A stretch of DNA of 64,000 nucleotides from Henckelia pumila (Eukaryota > Streptophyta > Magnoliopsida > Lamiales > Gesneriaceae), in assembly GCF_033568475.1 (NCBI RefSeq), contig NW_027331831.1, positions 7,750,001 through 7,814,000 of the forward strand. Reading direction: 5' to 3'. Below the pieces are notes generated by a model. It was not told where the DNA came from. It saw nothing but the letters and a program-made list of their open reading frames with translations, and made no database searches. The first letter of the stretch is position 1. Each line of letters starts with the position of its first letter. This document shows positions 11,001-25,150 of the stretch, one piece after another. The position numbers and the translations under genes are program-made.

Positions 11001-11555
11001 CTGAGATAAGGGTGCAGTTTAGACATGTTCCTGGTAATTTATACAATCGGAACTTTGGGACTGATCTGGATATGGCGACAAATGAGTTTGTAATCCGTGT
11101 TCAGCCCGATGAAGCTATTTATCTGAAGATCAATAATAAGGTTCCAGGATTGGGAATGAGATTGGACCGAAGTCATTTGAATCTTCTATACAAGGCCAGG
11201 TAGTTTTGAAAGTTATCCATTGTAAATTGTAATGCCTGCAAAAAAAAAATTAGTCCTAGCCATAATACTCTTGATTCATCTGAACTTATTGGTCGTGTGA
11301 TACAGATACATGAAAGAGATTCCTGATGCGTATGAGAGACTTCTTCTTGATGCCATTGAAGGGGAAAGGAGACTATTCATCCGAAGCGACGAATTGGATG
11401 CTGCCTGGTCAATCTTCACGCCTGTGTTGAAGGAGCTCGAAGAAAAGAAGATGATTCCGGAGTACTATCCATATGGAAGCCGAGGACCAGTCGGGGCTCA
11501 TTACCTTGCGGCCAGATACGATGTCAAATGGGGTGATCTTGGCCTTGATGACTAA
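8038..11555 (+). CDS. G6PD: Plastidic glucose-6-phosphate dehydrogenase, P2 type
   Basis: It oxidises glucose-6-phosphate to 6-phosphogluconolactone and makes NADPH, the first step of the oxidative pentose phosphate pathway, in the plastid. Ten exons are supported: 8038-8230, 8746-8978, 9130-9224, 9337-9451, 9919-10124, 10237-10386, 10475-10595, 10683-10912, 10999-11199 and 11306-11555. All introns are GT-AG and all phases close to give 597 residues, normal for the family. A Ser-rich transit peptide fills roughly the first 65 residues. The coenzyme motif GASGDLA is at 117-123, EKPFG at 253-257 and the active-site RIDHYLGK at 281-288. Cys169 and Cys177 lie 8 residues apart, as in the thioredoxin-regulated pair of plastid isoforms, so dark activation is expected. 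The wording around [18 protein letters not shown] resembles P2 rather than P1 isoforms. The start is the ATG that opens the transit peptide; an upstream in-frame extension to 7852 has poly-T-encoded Phe and is rejected. Confidence 0.96.
9781..9840. repeat. Pyrimidine microsatellite in G6PDH intron 4
   Basis: A (TC)n run passes into (CTTTTT)n-like repeats just upstream of the intron 4 acceptor at 9918. It may act as an extended polypyrimidine tract, though it lies 80 bp from the acceptor. Confidence 0.85.
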
Positions 11556-12057
11556 CTTTGGATAATTTTTACCTGATTTTTCAGGGGTGGTTGTTTCATG
11601 TATCTTAGATTTACACGAAGAAGAGTGGCTTGATCCAAAAAGGGTGTCACCTCTTCTTCATCGTGTTTTTCATCAAGATTTTGCTGTTTTGCTTCACAAC
11701 TCAGTGTAGTTTTAATAATTTATTGATGATGGTTGTCACCTTAATAAATCACCATCTCTTTCAGACTAATTATTTTCTGATTTTATCTAATATATATTGC
11801 CTCCATCTCAATTATAATTTCACGTTTTTTTTGTTTGTCCCAAATATATAGTCATATACCATATTTAGTAATATTTTTGTATACTTCTTTACTAATATAC
11901 CCTTATTAACTACATCTTGAAAATTGTGCAATCATTTTTTAATACATTAAATAGGGATAAAATAGAAAGTTTATATAAAATTTGCTTTCTCAATAAATTT
12001 TTCTAAATCTGTGTGAAAAGCAAAACAAGTCAATGTAATCGGGATGGAGGAAGTATT
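11556..12057. other. G6PDH 3' flank
   Basis: The 3' untranslated region begins after the TAA at 11553. An AATAAA-like word (TTAATAAATC) near 11742 could serve polyadenylation. No gene follows before the direct repeat at 12058. Confidence 0.45.
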
Positions 12058-12300
12058 AAAAAGGAGAGTTGAATTGTGTAATGTTCATTTTGATTTTGTG
12101 TCACTATTAAAGATTATTAATTATTATTATCAATTATTAATTATTAAAGTATTGAAGAGAGTGAGTTGAATTTTCTTCTTATTAATTTATTGTTGTGTTA
12201 GATAATTTTGTTACATAATTTTTTGTGGTTACATAATTTTTTTGTTCATCCCATTTTTTATGGCTTGTCACTGTTCAATTAAAATTAAAATTTAAATAAA
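12058..12300. repeat. Direct repeat, left copy
   Basis: About 240 bp beginning near GAGAGTTGAATTGTGTA is repeated in the same orientation at 12626-12867. The shared text includes TTATTGTTGTG and TTTTTATGGCTTGTCACT. The two copies flank about 325 bp of other sequence. The layout would fit a small terminal-repeat element or a local duplication; ends of the TG...CA kind were not found. Confidence 0.7.
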
Positions 12301-12584
12301 TAAAAGAAAAACTGTAACTTTGGTCTTGTATGTTTCATTTTACGATTTTGGTCCTCTATGTTTTCATATTTCAGTTTAGTTATGCATGTTCTAATTTTTG
12401 GCAATTTCGGTCTTTTTCCTTCGAAAATACTTACGTGAGCTCGTGATACTATACACGTTAACTCAACATCAGCAATGCATATCATATCAGCGCCACATCG
12501 AAAAATGACTAAAATTGCCAAAAAAAAAATAAAGATAGCGGATTAAAACTTATTAAATCTAAAAATATAAATGACTAAATCTAA

Positions 12585-12625
<41 letters not shown>
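12301..12625. other. Sequence between the direct repeats, with (AT)n
   Basis: It contains phrases such as TTTGGTCCTCTATG and TTTGGTCTTGTATG, common in plant dispersed repeats, and an (AT)n tract at about 12589-12626. No gene is seen. Confidence 0.45.
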
Positions 12626-12632
<7 letters not shown>

Positions 12633-12867
12633 GAGAGTTGAATTGTGTAGTATCTATTTTGCCCTTGTGTCACTATTAAAGATTATTAATTATTATTAAT
12701 TAATAATTATTAAAAATTAAAGAGAGTGAATTGAATTGTCTTCCTCTTAATTTATTGTTGTGCTAGATAATTTTGTTACATAATTTTTTGTGGTTAAATT
12801 ATTTTTTTGTTCATCCGATTTTTTATGGCTTGTCACTCACTGTTCAATTAAAATTAAAATTAATAAA
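12626..12867. repeat. Direct repeat, right copy
   Basis: Partner of 12058-12300, in the same orientation and with moderate divergence including small indels in the ATTATTAATT stretch. Confidence 0.7.
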
Positions 12868-13306
12868 TAAACTATGCGAATTTTAATTTAAAGATGTGTT
12901 AGATTTATTCTTGCATAATTTTTTGTTGTTACATAATTTTATCATCTCATGTGAACAAGAATGATGAATCTTTTGTTTTTCCAAATAAATCTATATAAAT
13001 ATTTGATTTCCATTGAACTAAAAAACTAAATGTTATCAAATAGTATACCACATAGAATGCAAGTTTCGTTCATTAGTAATTTCAAATATGGCTACATATG
13101 TACATGTGAGAATACGTTTTAAACAAGGATACATTATGTTTTAAAAAAAATTACCAAATAATAATTTAGTCAAAACATGTTTTATGCAAATCTTGTCCAA
13201 ATACATTTTTAAAGTTTTTTAACTTATAAAATACTAAAAATGTTTTTAAAGTTGTCCAAACGGACCCTTAGTTTTTAAAATTCATTGCTGGCTATCTATT
13301 AACTAA
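12868..13306. other. AT-rich spacer
   Basis: No coding signal is seen. The words near 13180-13265 (TTTTTAAAGTTTTT, GTCCAAACGGACCC) look like worn repeat sequence, unassigned. Confidence 0.4.
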
Positions 13307-13599
13307 CTAGTACATGGAGCACATGTGTTGCATGTGCATAAAATATTTATTATTTGAAATTAAATATTATTTTATAAACTTGAATTTAATTATAATTTTT
13401 GTTTAAATGTTATGATAATGTGATAGTGGTTAGGATAATGGAGATAGTGGAACAAAATGTGGGAAGTTTTTGAATAAAAAATTTATTTTTTTGGACCTCT
13501 ATTATTAAACATTTTAAAAGAATAATAAAGGATAAATTTGAAAATACATTAAAATGATCAAATATAGTTTTTTATGGGGTTTATGTATTATAATATAGA
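13307..13599 (-). mobile_element. Short non-autonomous Helitron-like element
   Basis: On the minus strand the 3' end has a perfect 7-bp hairpin, GCACATG-CAACA-CATGTGC, then 8 bases and CTAG at 13310-13307 next to a T. This is the Helitron 3' layout. The proposed 5' end is TCTATATTATAATAC starting at 13599; its flanking base is T instead of the expected A. There is no coding sequence. The start resembles that of the tandem pair at 2028-2509. Confidence 0.5.
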
Positions 13600-14279
13600 A
13601 AATATTTAACAAAAAAATTTATTTTATTATTCATAATATTTAATGGAAAACTCAGAAGAAAAAAATATGATAAAAAAAAAAGATAGAAAATCAGGCCGCA
13701 TACATCCACAACATTCAGGCATACCTAGACGCCACTCATCTAGGGTAGATATCTATCATTCTATCTATTCTTGCTACATATTGAGTCCTCGACTAATCTA
13801 CAGAGATTGGTAGGTTTGTGTATGCTCTTATTTTATTATTATTTTTTTTTTGAGAGAGTGTATGCTCTTATTTTTAATTGTAAAATCATTCTTCTTCATT
13901 TTATATATCTTTCTTCAATTTTAATAATTACTTTGGGAGGGTTTGAAGTTTGATGGTCGTCTCTTCGTGTACGTGAAAAACTAATATATTCTCCTTGCTC
14001 CCACTTATTTAGGTTGCATTTTTTTATTGATATGTATCAATTATATAATCTAGTATTCATATTTAATATTTTCTTGCCAATTCTTTTATCAATGTACCTT
14101 TATTAAACTAATATCATTAACTACTTATAAATTTTTTATCTTATTAAAATCATAGTTAAATAAAACTAACATGTGAAATTATTTTATAAAATTTATATAT
14201 ATCTCAAAAAACTCTTTAATTTGTATGAAAAAAAATAAAATAATTAAGACGAAGAGAGTATTCTGGTAGCAACCAGTTA
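13600..14279. other. Spacer upstream of the steroleosin-like gene
   Basis: AT-rich, with no gene seen. Short open frames (for example 13771-13953) are low-complexity. Confidence 0.4.
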
Positions 14280-14314
14280 CATGCACCCGGGTTGCCTGCA
14301 ATATCAAACACGTC
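14280..14314 (+). promoter_or_regulatory. Candidate RY and ABRE-like motifs
   Basis: CATGCA (14280-14285) is the core of the RY element bound by B3 factors such as ABI3/FUS3. CACGTC (14309-14314) has an ACGT core like an ABA-response element. The pair lies about 230-265 bp before the start codon of a steroleosin-like gene, which would fit seed expression. Both motifs are short and can arise by chance. Confidence 0.3.
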
Positions 14315-14545
14315 AAATTCGGTGTCATAAATAGTAAAGCTCTGGTTTTGGACTTTTGATTTCATCGATGAATGACTTTGCTCACAAATTTAATAATCTT
14401 TTTTTTTGTTCTTAATTTCATCCGCCACTCACATTTCGTCCGTTTTGTTCAGTTCTTATCAATGCATTAATAATGCATCCCCGCCCTCCATGCTTGCCTC
14501 TTCTTAATTCTTTCGCCTATCAATTAAACCTCACATAGCGCAGCC

Positions 14546-16153
14546 ATGTTGCGAAAACTCGTAGATAACGAGTTCACCAACGCCGCCACTTTTTACATTG
14601 TCTCTCTTTTCCTGCTCATAATTTCTCCGCCATTGTTGCTCTTCAAGATCATATACAACTTCTTGGTTTCATTCCGCCCCACGGATGCCAACATGAGAGG
14701 CAAAGTTGTTCTTATTACCGGCGCTTCGTCTGGAATCGGAGAGGTATTTTATTTTTTTGAATCAATAACCATATATATTGCTTAGGATCAGTGTTAATTA
14801 GTAGCGTATTTATGATGATTTTGTGTAGTGCTTGGCTTACGAATACGCCAAGAGGGAAGCGTTGTTGGTGATTGTTGCGAGGAGGGAACAACTTTTGCAG
14901 AAAGTTGCGGAAAAAGCCAGAGGGATCGGATCTCCGGATGTTCTTGTCATCTGTGGGGATGTGTCTGATTTCAACGACTGCCGAAGATTCATTGATGAAG
15001 CCATTAATCATTTCGGACGGTGTAAGATTTCTATCCATTCATAACAGAAGAGCATAGCACTTCTCGGTTTTTGCTTCACAAAATTTTGAAAAAATTTCAG
15101 TGGATCATCTGGTGAATAATGCTGGGATTGGTAGCATATTCATGGTGAATGAGGGGATAGACATCACCAAGTTTGCTCCTGTCATGGTAAATTGAAACTA
15201 CAACTCGATTCTTTTTTTTTTTGAAAAGCATTAATTGTAGTGATTCTTGTGATATAGTTTTGGTCGAAAAAATCGAACAGGATATCAACTTCTGGGGATC
15301 GATCTATCCTAGTCATTTCGCGATTCCTCACCTCAAGAAAACCAATGGAACCATAATTGTCAATGCATCAACTGCTGCATATTTCAATCTTCCAAGATCA
15401 GGTTTCTACAGCGTAAGAACAACATACATCTATCTATACTATCACTATCTGTAATTAAAGAAGCCAATGAGCTTTTGATTTATGTGGGATGAGGTCACCT
15501 TCGGGATCAACCCGTTAAAACTATCTATACTATCACTATGTTTAATTAAAGAAGCCAATGAGCCTCTGACTCATGTGTGATGAGGTCACTATTCGGGATC
15601 AATCCCTTTAAGACTATGCTTAATTAAATTTGAAATAATTTGTTTCCTAAATGAATATTTGATTTTGCAGGCAAGTAAATCAGCAGTAACAAGCTTCTAC
15701 GAGTCGTTAAGAGCAGAATTGGGACCAGAAATCAAAATAACAATAGTGACGCTGGGATATGTTGAATCAGAAATGACCCTTGGGAAACAGATGAGTAAAG
15801 AAGGTGAAATGAAGCATAACCAAGAAATCAAAGATGTAAGCAAGCATTAACAAATACTAAGTATTATTTGAATTATTTAAGATTTATGATTGTTTTGTTT
15901 GCAAGAAAATTGATGTGTTTTATTATAAATGGCAATGCAGCTTGTATTTGAATGTTTTCCGGTGATGAGCACAGAGCCATGCGCAAAGGCAATAGTGAAG
16001 GGTGCATGCAGGGGAGACAGATGGATTACTGAACCACAATTTATGAGACCTTTTATTGCCTTCAATTTCTTCTTCCCAGAATTAGTGCAATGGCATTTTA
16101 AAAAATTTTACCTTGGCAAATGGATAGCAGCCACAAAAGCGGCACACAAATAA
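14546..16153 (+). CDS. Steroleosin / 11-beta-HSD-like short-chain dehydrogenase
   Basis: A membrane- or oil-body-anchored NADP(H)-type short-chain dehydrogenase; the substrate is not certain (steroid-like in the family). Exons are 14546-14743, 14829-15021, 15101-15186, 15281-15412, 15671-15835 and 15941-16153. Phases close to 328 residues. Residues 14-42 form a hydrophobic anchor with Pro28-Pro29, like the steroleosin proline knob. Cofactor motif TGASSGIGE is at 58-66 and NNAG at 136-139. Catalytic residues are Asn162, Ser189, Tyr202 and Lys206 (YSASK). Oddities: the usual Pro-Gly after the sixth strand is Leu231-Gly232, and the protein ends soon after a hydrophobic helix, shorter than seed steroleosins of about 350 residues. 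It could instead be an HSD4-like enzyme. The start ATG directly precedes the anchor and follows a CT-rich leader. Confidence 0.93.
15430..15612. repeat. 91-bp tandem duplication in SDR intron 4
   Basis: Copy 1 is 15430-15520 and copy 2 is 15521 to about 15612. Both start CTATCTATACTATCACTAT and contain AAGAAGCCAATGAGC and GATGAGGTCAC. The copies differ at several bases. The duplication lies wholly within the intron between exons 4 and 5. Confidence 0.88.
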
Positions 16154-17545
16154 TGCTTTCTTTTCTTGGTTGTTGCTTGATTCATTGTCACATTAATTCA
16201 ATGTTTTAATGCTCTGGCTTTCTTTGTTATCCTTCGCTTTCCATGCACCTATTCAATAAAAAAATACTTTGTAATATTGCAAATTTCATCTATACTTAAG
16301 ACTGTTCCAAAAATACAAATTTTATTTCATTTATTTATGAAAACTATTGAATAAAATATAAAAATTTATTTTGATTTGAATTAAATAAATTTATTTTAAT
16401 TTCATTTGGATATTTTTTAGGGTTTTTTTTTTACGATTGTAGTTTTATTTATAAATTCATTATAAAAATATATTTAAAGATATTTAAAGAATTTTTGAAA
16501 TAATAAAAACCATGATTTTTGTAAGTTTATGATTTTTTTTTTTGAAATTGTAAGTTTATGATTATGTTATTTATTATAATGGGATTTTGTTTGAAGTGTT
16601 ACATTTTAAACGAGAACAGTTTATTTCGTTTTATGATGATGATTTATGAGGACTATTGAATAAATTATATAAAAAATTGATAATAAACAATATAGGAGTT
16701 GTTTTGAAAATTTAATTAAATAACTGGATCTATAATTTTATTTGGTTTTTTTTTGTCAAAAAGAAAAGAAAAATCGACAAATGTAGTCTTATTATATTTT
16801 AAATAATTCGTTATAAAATATTATTTAAAATGACTTTATCAAATGAGTTGAAATAATAAATAACTAAGAAGCAGCTAGTTTAGTATTTCCCTGATTATTT
16901 TATTCATTTATCATTAGTAGTTTTTGTTTTTGTTTTTTTGAAAAATTGCATTTTTCAATATCATCATGGAAATTGTTGTTGATTATTATATTACTTGAGC
17001 TAATTTTCATAATCGATAATACAAATTTATTTGATAATTAATTACTAGGAGTCAGTAATCAGTAATCACACCACCGAATATAAGTACATAAAAAAATTAG
17101 GTTTCTTATATAGACAAATCATAAGGACGTGTCTCGCACGTGTCATTTACTATTATCACAAGTTAAGCTATGTTTCACATGTCAAAGATAAAGACCATTT
17201 GAGCACAATAGTGGTAGGTTCGCCACTCATTTTATTATGAGATTATTGTCAACAGATTCAAATTCTTGCATTATGATTTGAGTTTCATAATGAATTCAAT
17301 CACTCACTCACTCTTAGAGCGAAACAATTCAAGACAAAATCATCATAACAATAACAGTTGAACATGCAGGCTACACAACTAACCAGGGGTGCAACGTGAA
17401 AATTGATACAAAAGAGATACCCAAACTAGTCATTAGACAGCCTCGACGAATGCCGGTCCTCTCTATATCAGGAACCTGACCTCAAACGTTAAAATGGTAA
17501 ATATCGATAACCTGCTGAGATGAGATGTAATGGTTTTTATCATTT
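16154..17545. other. Convergent intergenic region
   Basis: This lies between the 3' ends of the SDR gene and the cyclophilin gene, which converge. It holds their 3' untranslated regions, including an AATAAA at about 16255 for the SDR. The rest is AT-rich, with no further gene seen. Confidence 0.45.
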
Positions 17546-21560
<4,015 letters not shown>

Positions 21561-22172
21561 TGTTGGGGTGGAGGGTTTGTGTGTATAAAGTAGTATCTGT
21601 ATTTTAGGGAAAGCAAGCAGGAAACGTGATGATAAGAGACGGAGATGACGAGAATAATAAAACACGGGATAACCACAAAACTCTCTGATACATGTGTTTG
21701 AATACCAAAAAAATAAAATTTGGAATTGAATTTGAAATTAAAATTGAAATTCATGGAATTCAAATTACATTTTGATGATTGGAAAAAAAATTAAAATATA
21801 TATTGAAATTTGTTAGCATAAATTTTAGGAAAGTGATATTTTTTTTAAAAAAATGTTTGAAAAACTTAAATTTATAACTAAAGTTTATAAATTTATTATT
21901 AGAAATAATTTTATTATTTTTATAAACCAAATCTCATGAAATCCCATGAAACCAATTTTGTAATGATTTCACTTAATTAAATGAAATAACATGAAATCTC
22001 ATCAAATGTCAATCTTGTTTTAAAATTTCATTTTGCCAAACATTAAAACAGTAAAACAATATTTGCAAATTCAAATCTCCTTCAAATCATGTAACACCAA
22101 ACACACTTACATTTTACTTTTATACACTGTCGTGTTGTTATTAAAAAAATAAATAAAAAAATATTGCATCAC
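21561..22172. other. Cyclophilin 5' flank
   Basis: On the minus strand this region holds the leader and promoter of the cyclophilin gene. No distinctive box was identified. AT-rich sequence follows up to the LINE tail. Confidence 0.4.
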
Positions 22173-23715
22173 TTTTTTTCTTTTTCTTTTTTTTTAAAGG
22201 AAAAACATTACTATAAATTAGAAGCAATTACAACAAAAATAAAGGAAGACAAAGAAACAACTTGACCTTCCCGACACTCTTCAGCCAAGAGTCTACAATC
22301 ATCCAAGATCAAGCCTAAACTAGAAAAATCAAAAGAAGGATTTTTCAACACATCAACAATAACAAGAGCATCCGACTCTAACAATATGTTAACAAACTGA
22401 AGTTCCTTGAGCCAACTCAAAACCTCTCGAATGCTTAGGGCTTCAGCCAATCCCGAGTCAAAAGATCCCTATCACCAAATAATTCATCCAACAAGTCCAT
22501 ATCCCAATAACCATCATCAGATAAGCGTAAAGAATTCACAGTAACGTGTTGCAACTCTGCAGGTCCTTCAGAAACAATAAAAGTATTTTCCCTATCTGGC
22601 AGCCAAGGATCACTCCAAATATGTGTATGATTGCCCGAAACAAATCTTAATCTAGCCCCCTCTTGATCAAATCTTGAGTAGACAATATACTTCACCAAAT
22701 AAAACTCGGATTGACCCCAATTTTCGCCTCAAGGAACGAAGTATATGGATAATATCGCGCTTTGAGCAACTGACAAACCAAAGATATTGGTTGAGTCATA
22801 AGTTTTCAACCTTGCTTAGCCAAGAGAGCTAAGTTATAATGATGTAAGTTACGAAAGCCTAGTCCCCCTTCTGCCTTGTATGTGTAAGCTTATCCCATCG
22901 AAGCCATTTTAAGCTGCCCCTACTATGACCATCTTTCCCCACCAAAAAGAGTTCATCATACGCTCCAGTTCCTTACATAACATCAAAGGAATCAAGAAAA
23001 CACTCATAGCATAAACTAGTAATGCTTGGACCACCACTTTGAGAAGAATCTCTATCTCTGCTCTAGATAAAATCTTATTTCGCCTACCATGTAGCCAATT
23101 GCACATTTTTTCTCGAATAAAAGAGAAAACTTCTGATTTTTTCCGACCAATAAGGGAGGGAAGACCAAGGTAAGGGCCCTGGTTCGAAGTGTAATTCATA
23201 CTCAGGGAAGTACTTATAACATGTTTCATTTCATTCGGTACATTAGAACTAAATGATATAGACGATTTTGAATAATTCACCTTTTGACCTGAAGCCATCT
23301 CATACTGTCTTAGGCAGTCCTTAATATGAGAAGTTTCCATCTCTGATGCTCTGAAGAAAAAGTAGTTGTCATCAGCAAAGAAGAGGTGTGAGATAGAGGG
23401 TGCAGCCCGAGCAACTTTAACCCCATGGATACGCCCTTGCCTAGCACCAGCTTGCAATAAATTAGAGAGCCCATCAGCACAAATTAAATAAGAAAAAGAT
23501 AGGGCGATAACGGATTGCCCTGCCTAATGCCACATTGAGGGATGATCTGTCTAATATCATGACTACCATGAACCACTGTATATCTCATGGTAGAGACGCA
23601 CATCATAACAAAATTAAACCACTGCCTGTTGAAGCCTAACTTGGTCATCATATTTCTTAAAAATAACCATTCAACTCGATCGCAGGCTTTGGACATGCCA
23701 AGTTTCAAGGTTGCC
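22173..23715 (-). pseudogene. 5'-truncated LINE (non-LTR retrotransposon) relic
   Basis: On the minus strand the relic begins inside the reverse transcriptase at MSKACDRVEW (23708 downwards) and continues through QCGIRQGNPLSPYLF. After a frameshift near 23460-23485 comes the catalytic FADDN (about 23380) and the GLPSLIGRKK region. Then come the thumb and zf-RVT-like sequence (IWSDPWLPDREN, about 22610) and an RNase H-like tail (AEALSIREVLSWLKE, 22450-22211). The segment joining the last two parts is deleted, and several stops interrupt 22700-22900. The plus-strand poly-T at 22173-22195 is the LINE's poly(A) tail. The 5' truncation and tail are typical of an L1-clade plant LINE. Confidence 0.9.
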
Positions 23716-23730
23716 TCCCCCTTTTTTTCG

Positions 23731-23898
23731 GGTTAGTCTATGCTACACAGGAAGTGTTTCTCCCCTATTTCAATACCATTAGATCACGTGGGACCCATAT
23801 ATTTTTATGAAAATTGACATATGTCTTAATGATCCAATGGTAAATATTTGACCACATCATGGTGGGAGAAATACTCCAGGTGTAGCATAGAATAATCC
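23731..23898. mobile_element. Fold-back MITE beside the LINE
   Basis: The left arm GGTTAGTCTATGCTACAC mirrors the right arm, whose inverse begins GGATTATTCTATGCTACAC. Inner arm segments also pair (GTTTCTCCC with GGGAGAAAT). The whole is about 168 bp with no coding capacity. T-rich flanks on both sides prevent a clean target duplication call; Mutator-like is possible. Confidence 0.65.
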
Positions 23899-23969
23899 TT
23901 TTTTCCTTGCCTTTTCCTTTTCAAGTAATGATCGATTTCAAATGCTATAATCACATTATCGATTCCATG

Positions 23970-24584
23970 TAGGGATGGCAACGGGGCGGGTTCGGGGCGA
24001 GTTTGGGCAAACCCGAGATCCGCCCCGCCTTCCCGTAGACCTGCCCTGCCCCGTGGACCCGACGGGTCCAATCCGGGTTAGACCCGTTGGACCCGCCAAA
24101 TTAATTATAATTTAAATTATGATAAATAAAATTTTAAATAAGTTAAAAAATTAACAAATCATTATTAAATTTATTTTCAAATTTATATTAATAATATTTA
24201 AGATAAAAAAATGTTTTTACAAGTTAAAATATATCATTTTTAATTTAAATAATAATTAATAACTAAGGAAAAATCATAATAATATATTTTCATATTAAAA
24301 ATATCATAATATATTAAAATTATTTAAATTCAAAAATATTATAAACTCAAATTAGGGACAAAGTATTGATTATGTAATATAAATAATATAATTATGTATT
24401 GTTAATATATGTATATAATTTATATTTATATTTAATATATATATTTTTTTGGCGGGGCGGGTCCGGCCAAACCCGGGACCCGTCCAGGACCCGCATCTGG
24501 ACCCGCTTGGCCGGGTCTAAACCCGCTCCGCCGGGCTGGGTTCAATGCGGGATCGGGTTTAGACATAACCCATTGTCATCCCTA
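23970..24584. mobile_element. hAT-type MITE with perfect 8-bp duplication
   Basis: The left end is TAGGGATGGCAACGGG and the right end is the inverse of TAGGGATGACAATGGG. ATTCCATG flanks both sides (23962-23969, 24585-24592), a perfect 8-bp target duplication. GC-rich arms made of GGGTCC/GACCCG words of about 100-150 bp enclose an AT-rich core of about 350 bp. Open frames across the arms (23826-24071, 24399-24746) are composition artefacts. Confidence 0.92.
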
Positions 24585-24592
24585 ATTCCATG

Positions 24593-25145
24593 CTCCATTT
24601 TTCGCATTGAGTTCACATATGACATATTACATATATATCTTGTTTCTCAGATATTTTCAACCTGCCTTTACAGACACTACCCCAATGAAGTATTCGAGGA
24701 TGAGGATTTATCAATATTTGTGGGGTCCATTGAAAAAATAGTATGACTCACATGTTTTGATAGATCTCCACCCTTGAATCTGCATTGAGGCAATGTCTGT
24801 ACAAATAAAATCTCACAATCTCACTTACCCTTGTAATTTCTCTGTCGTGAGTTGTTCCATCTGGCTATTATCGAATATAACTAGAATTTATAATGTTTTA
24901 TATTGTGTGAGTTACCTCGAATGAAGATATATGTTAGGACCATGTGTTGAGTACATCCATGCATGCTCTTATTATTGGATGAGCTAAATATATAATCAAG
25001 GGCGAAGCAAAAGTTTTTGGTGGATGAGCTAAATAATCAAGGGCGGAGCAAAAGTTTTTCACCTAGGCTGGACCTGGTGGCAAAAATTTTTTTAATTTTT
25101 TTATATATTAATATATATTAAATTTGAGTATAATTTATTAATAGC
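24593..25145. other. Spacer with a 40-45-bp tandem duplication
   Basis: No gene is seen. Units 24976-25020 and 25021-25060 both read TGGATGAGCTAAAT and then AATCAAGGGCGRAGC. The word AAGGGCGGAGC resembles a hAT terminus, possibly an older element into which the large LTR composite inserted. Confidence 0.45.
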
Positions 25146-25150
25146 CCGGG

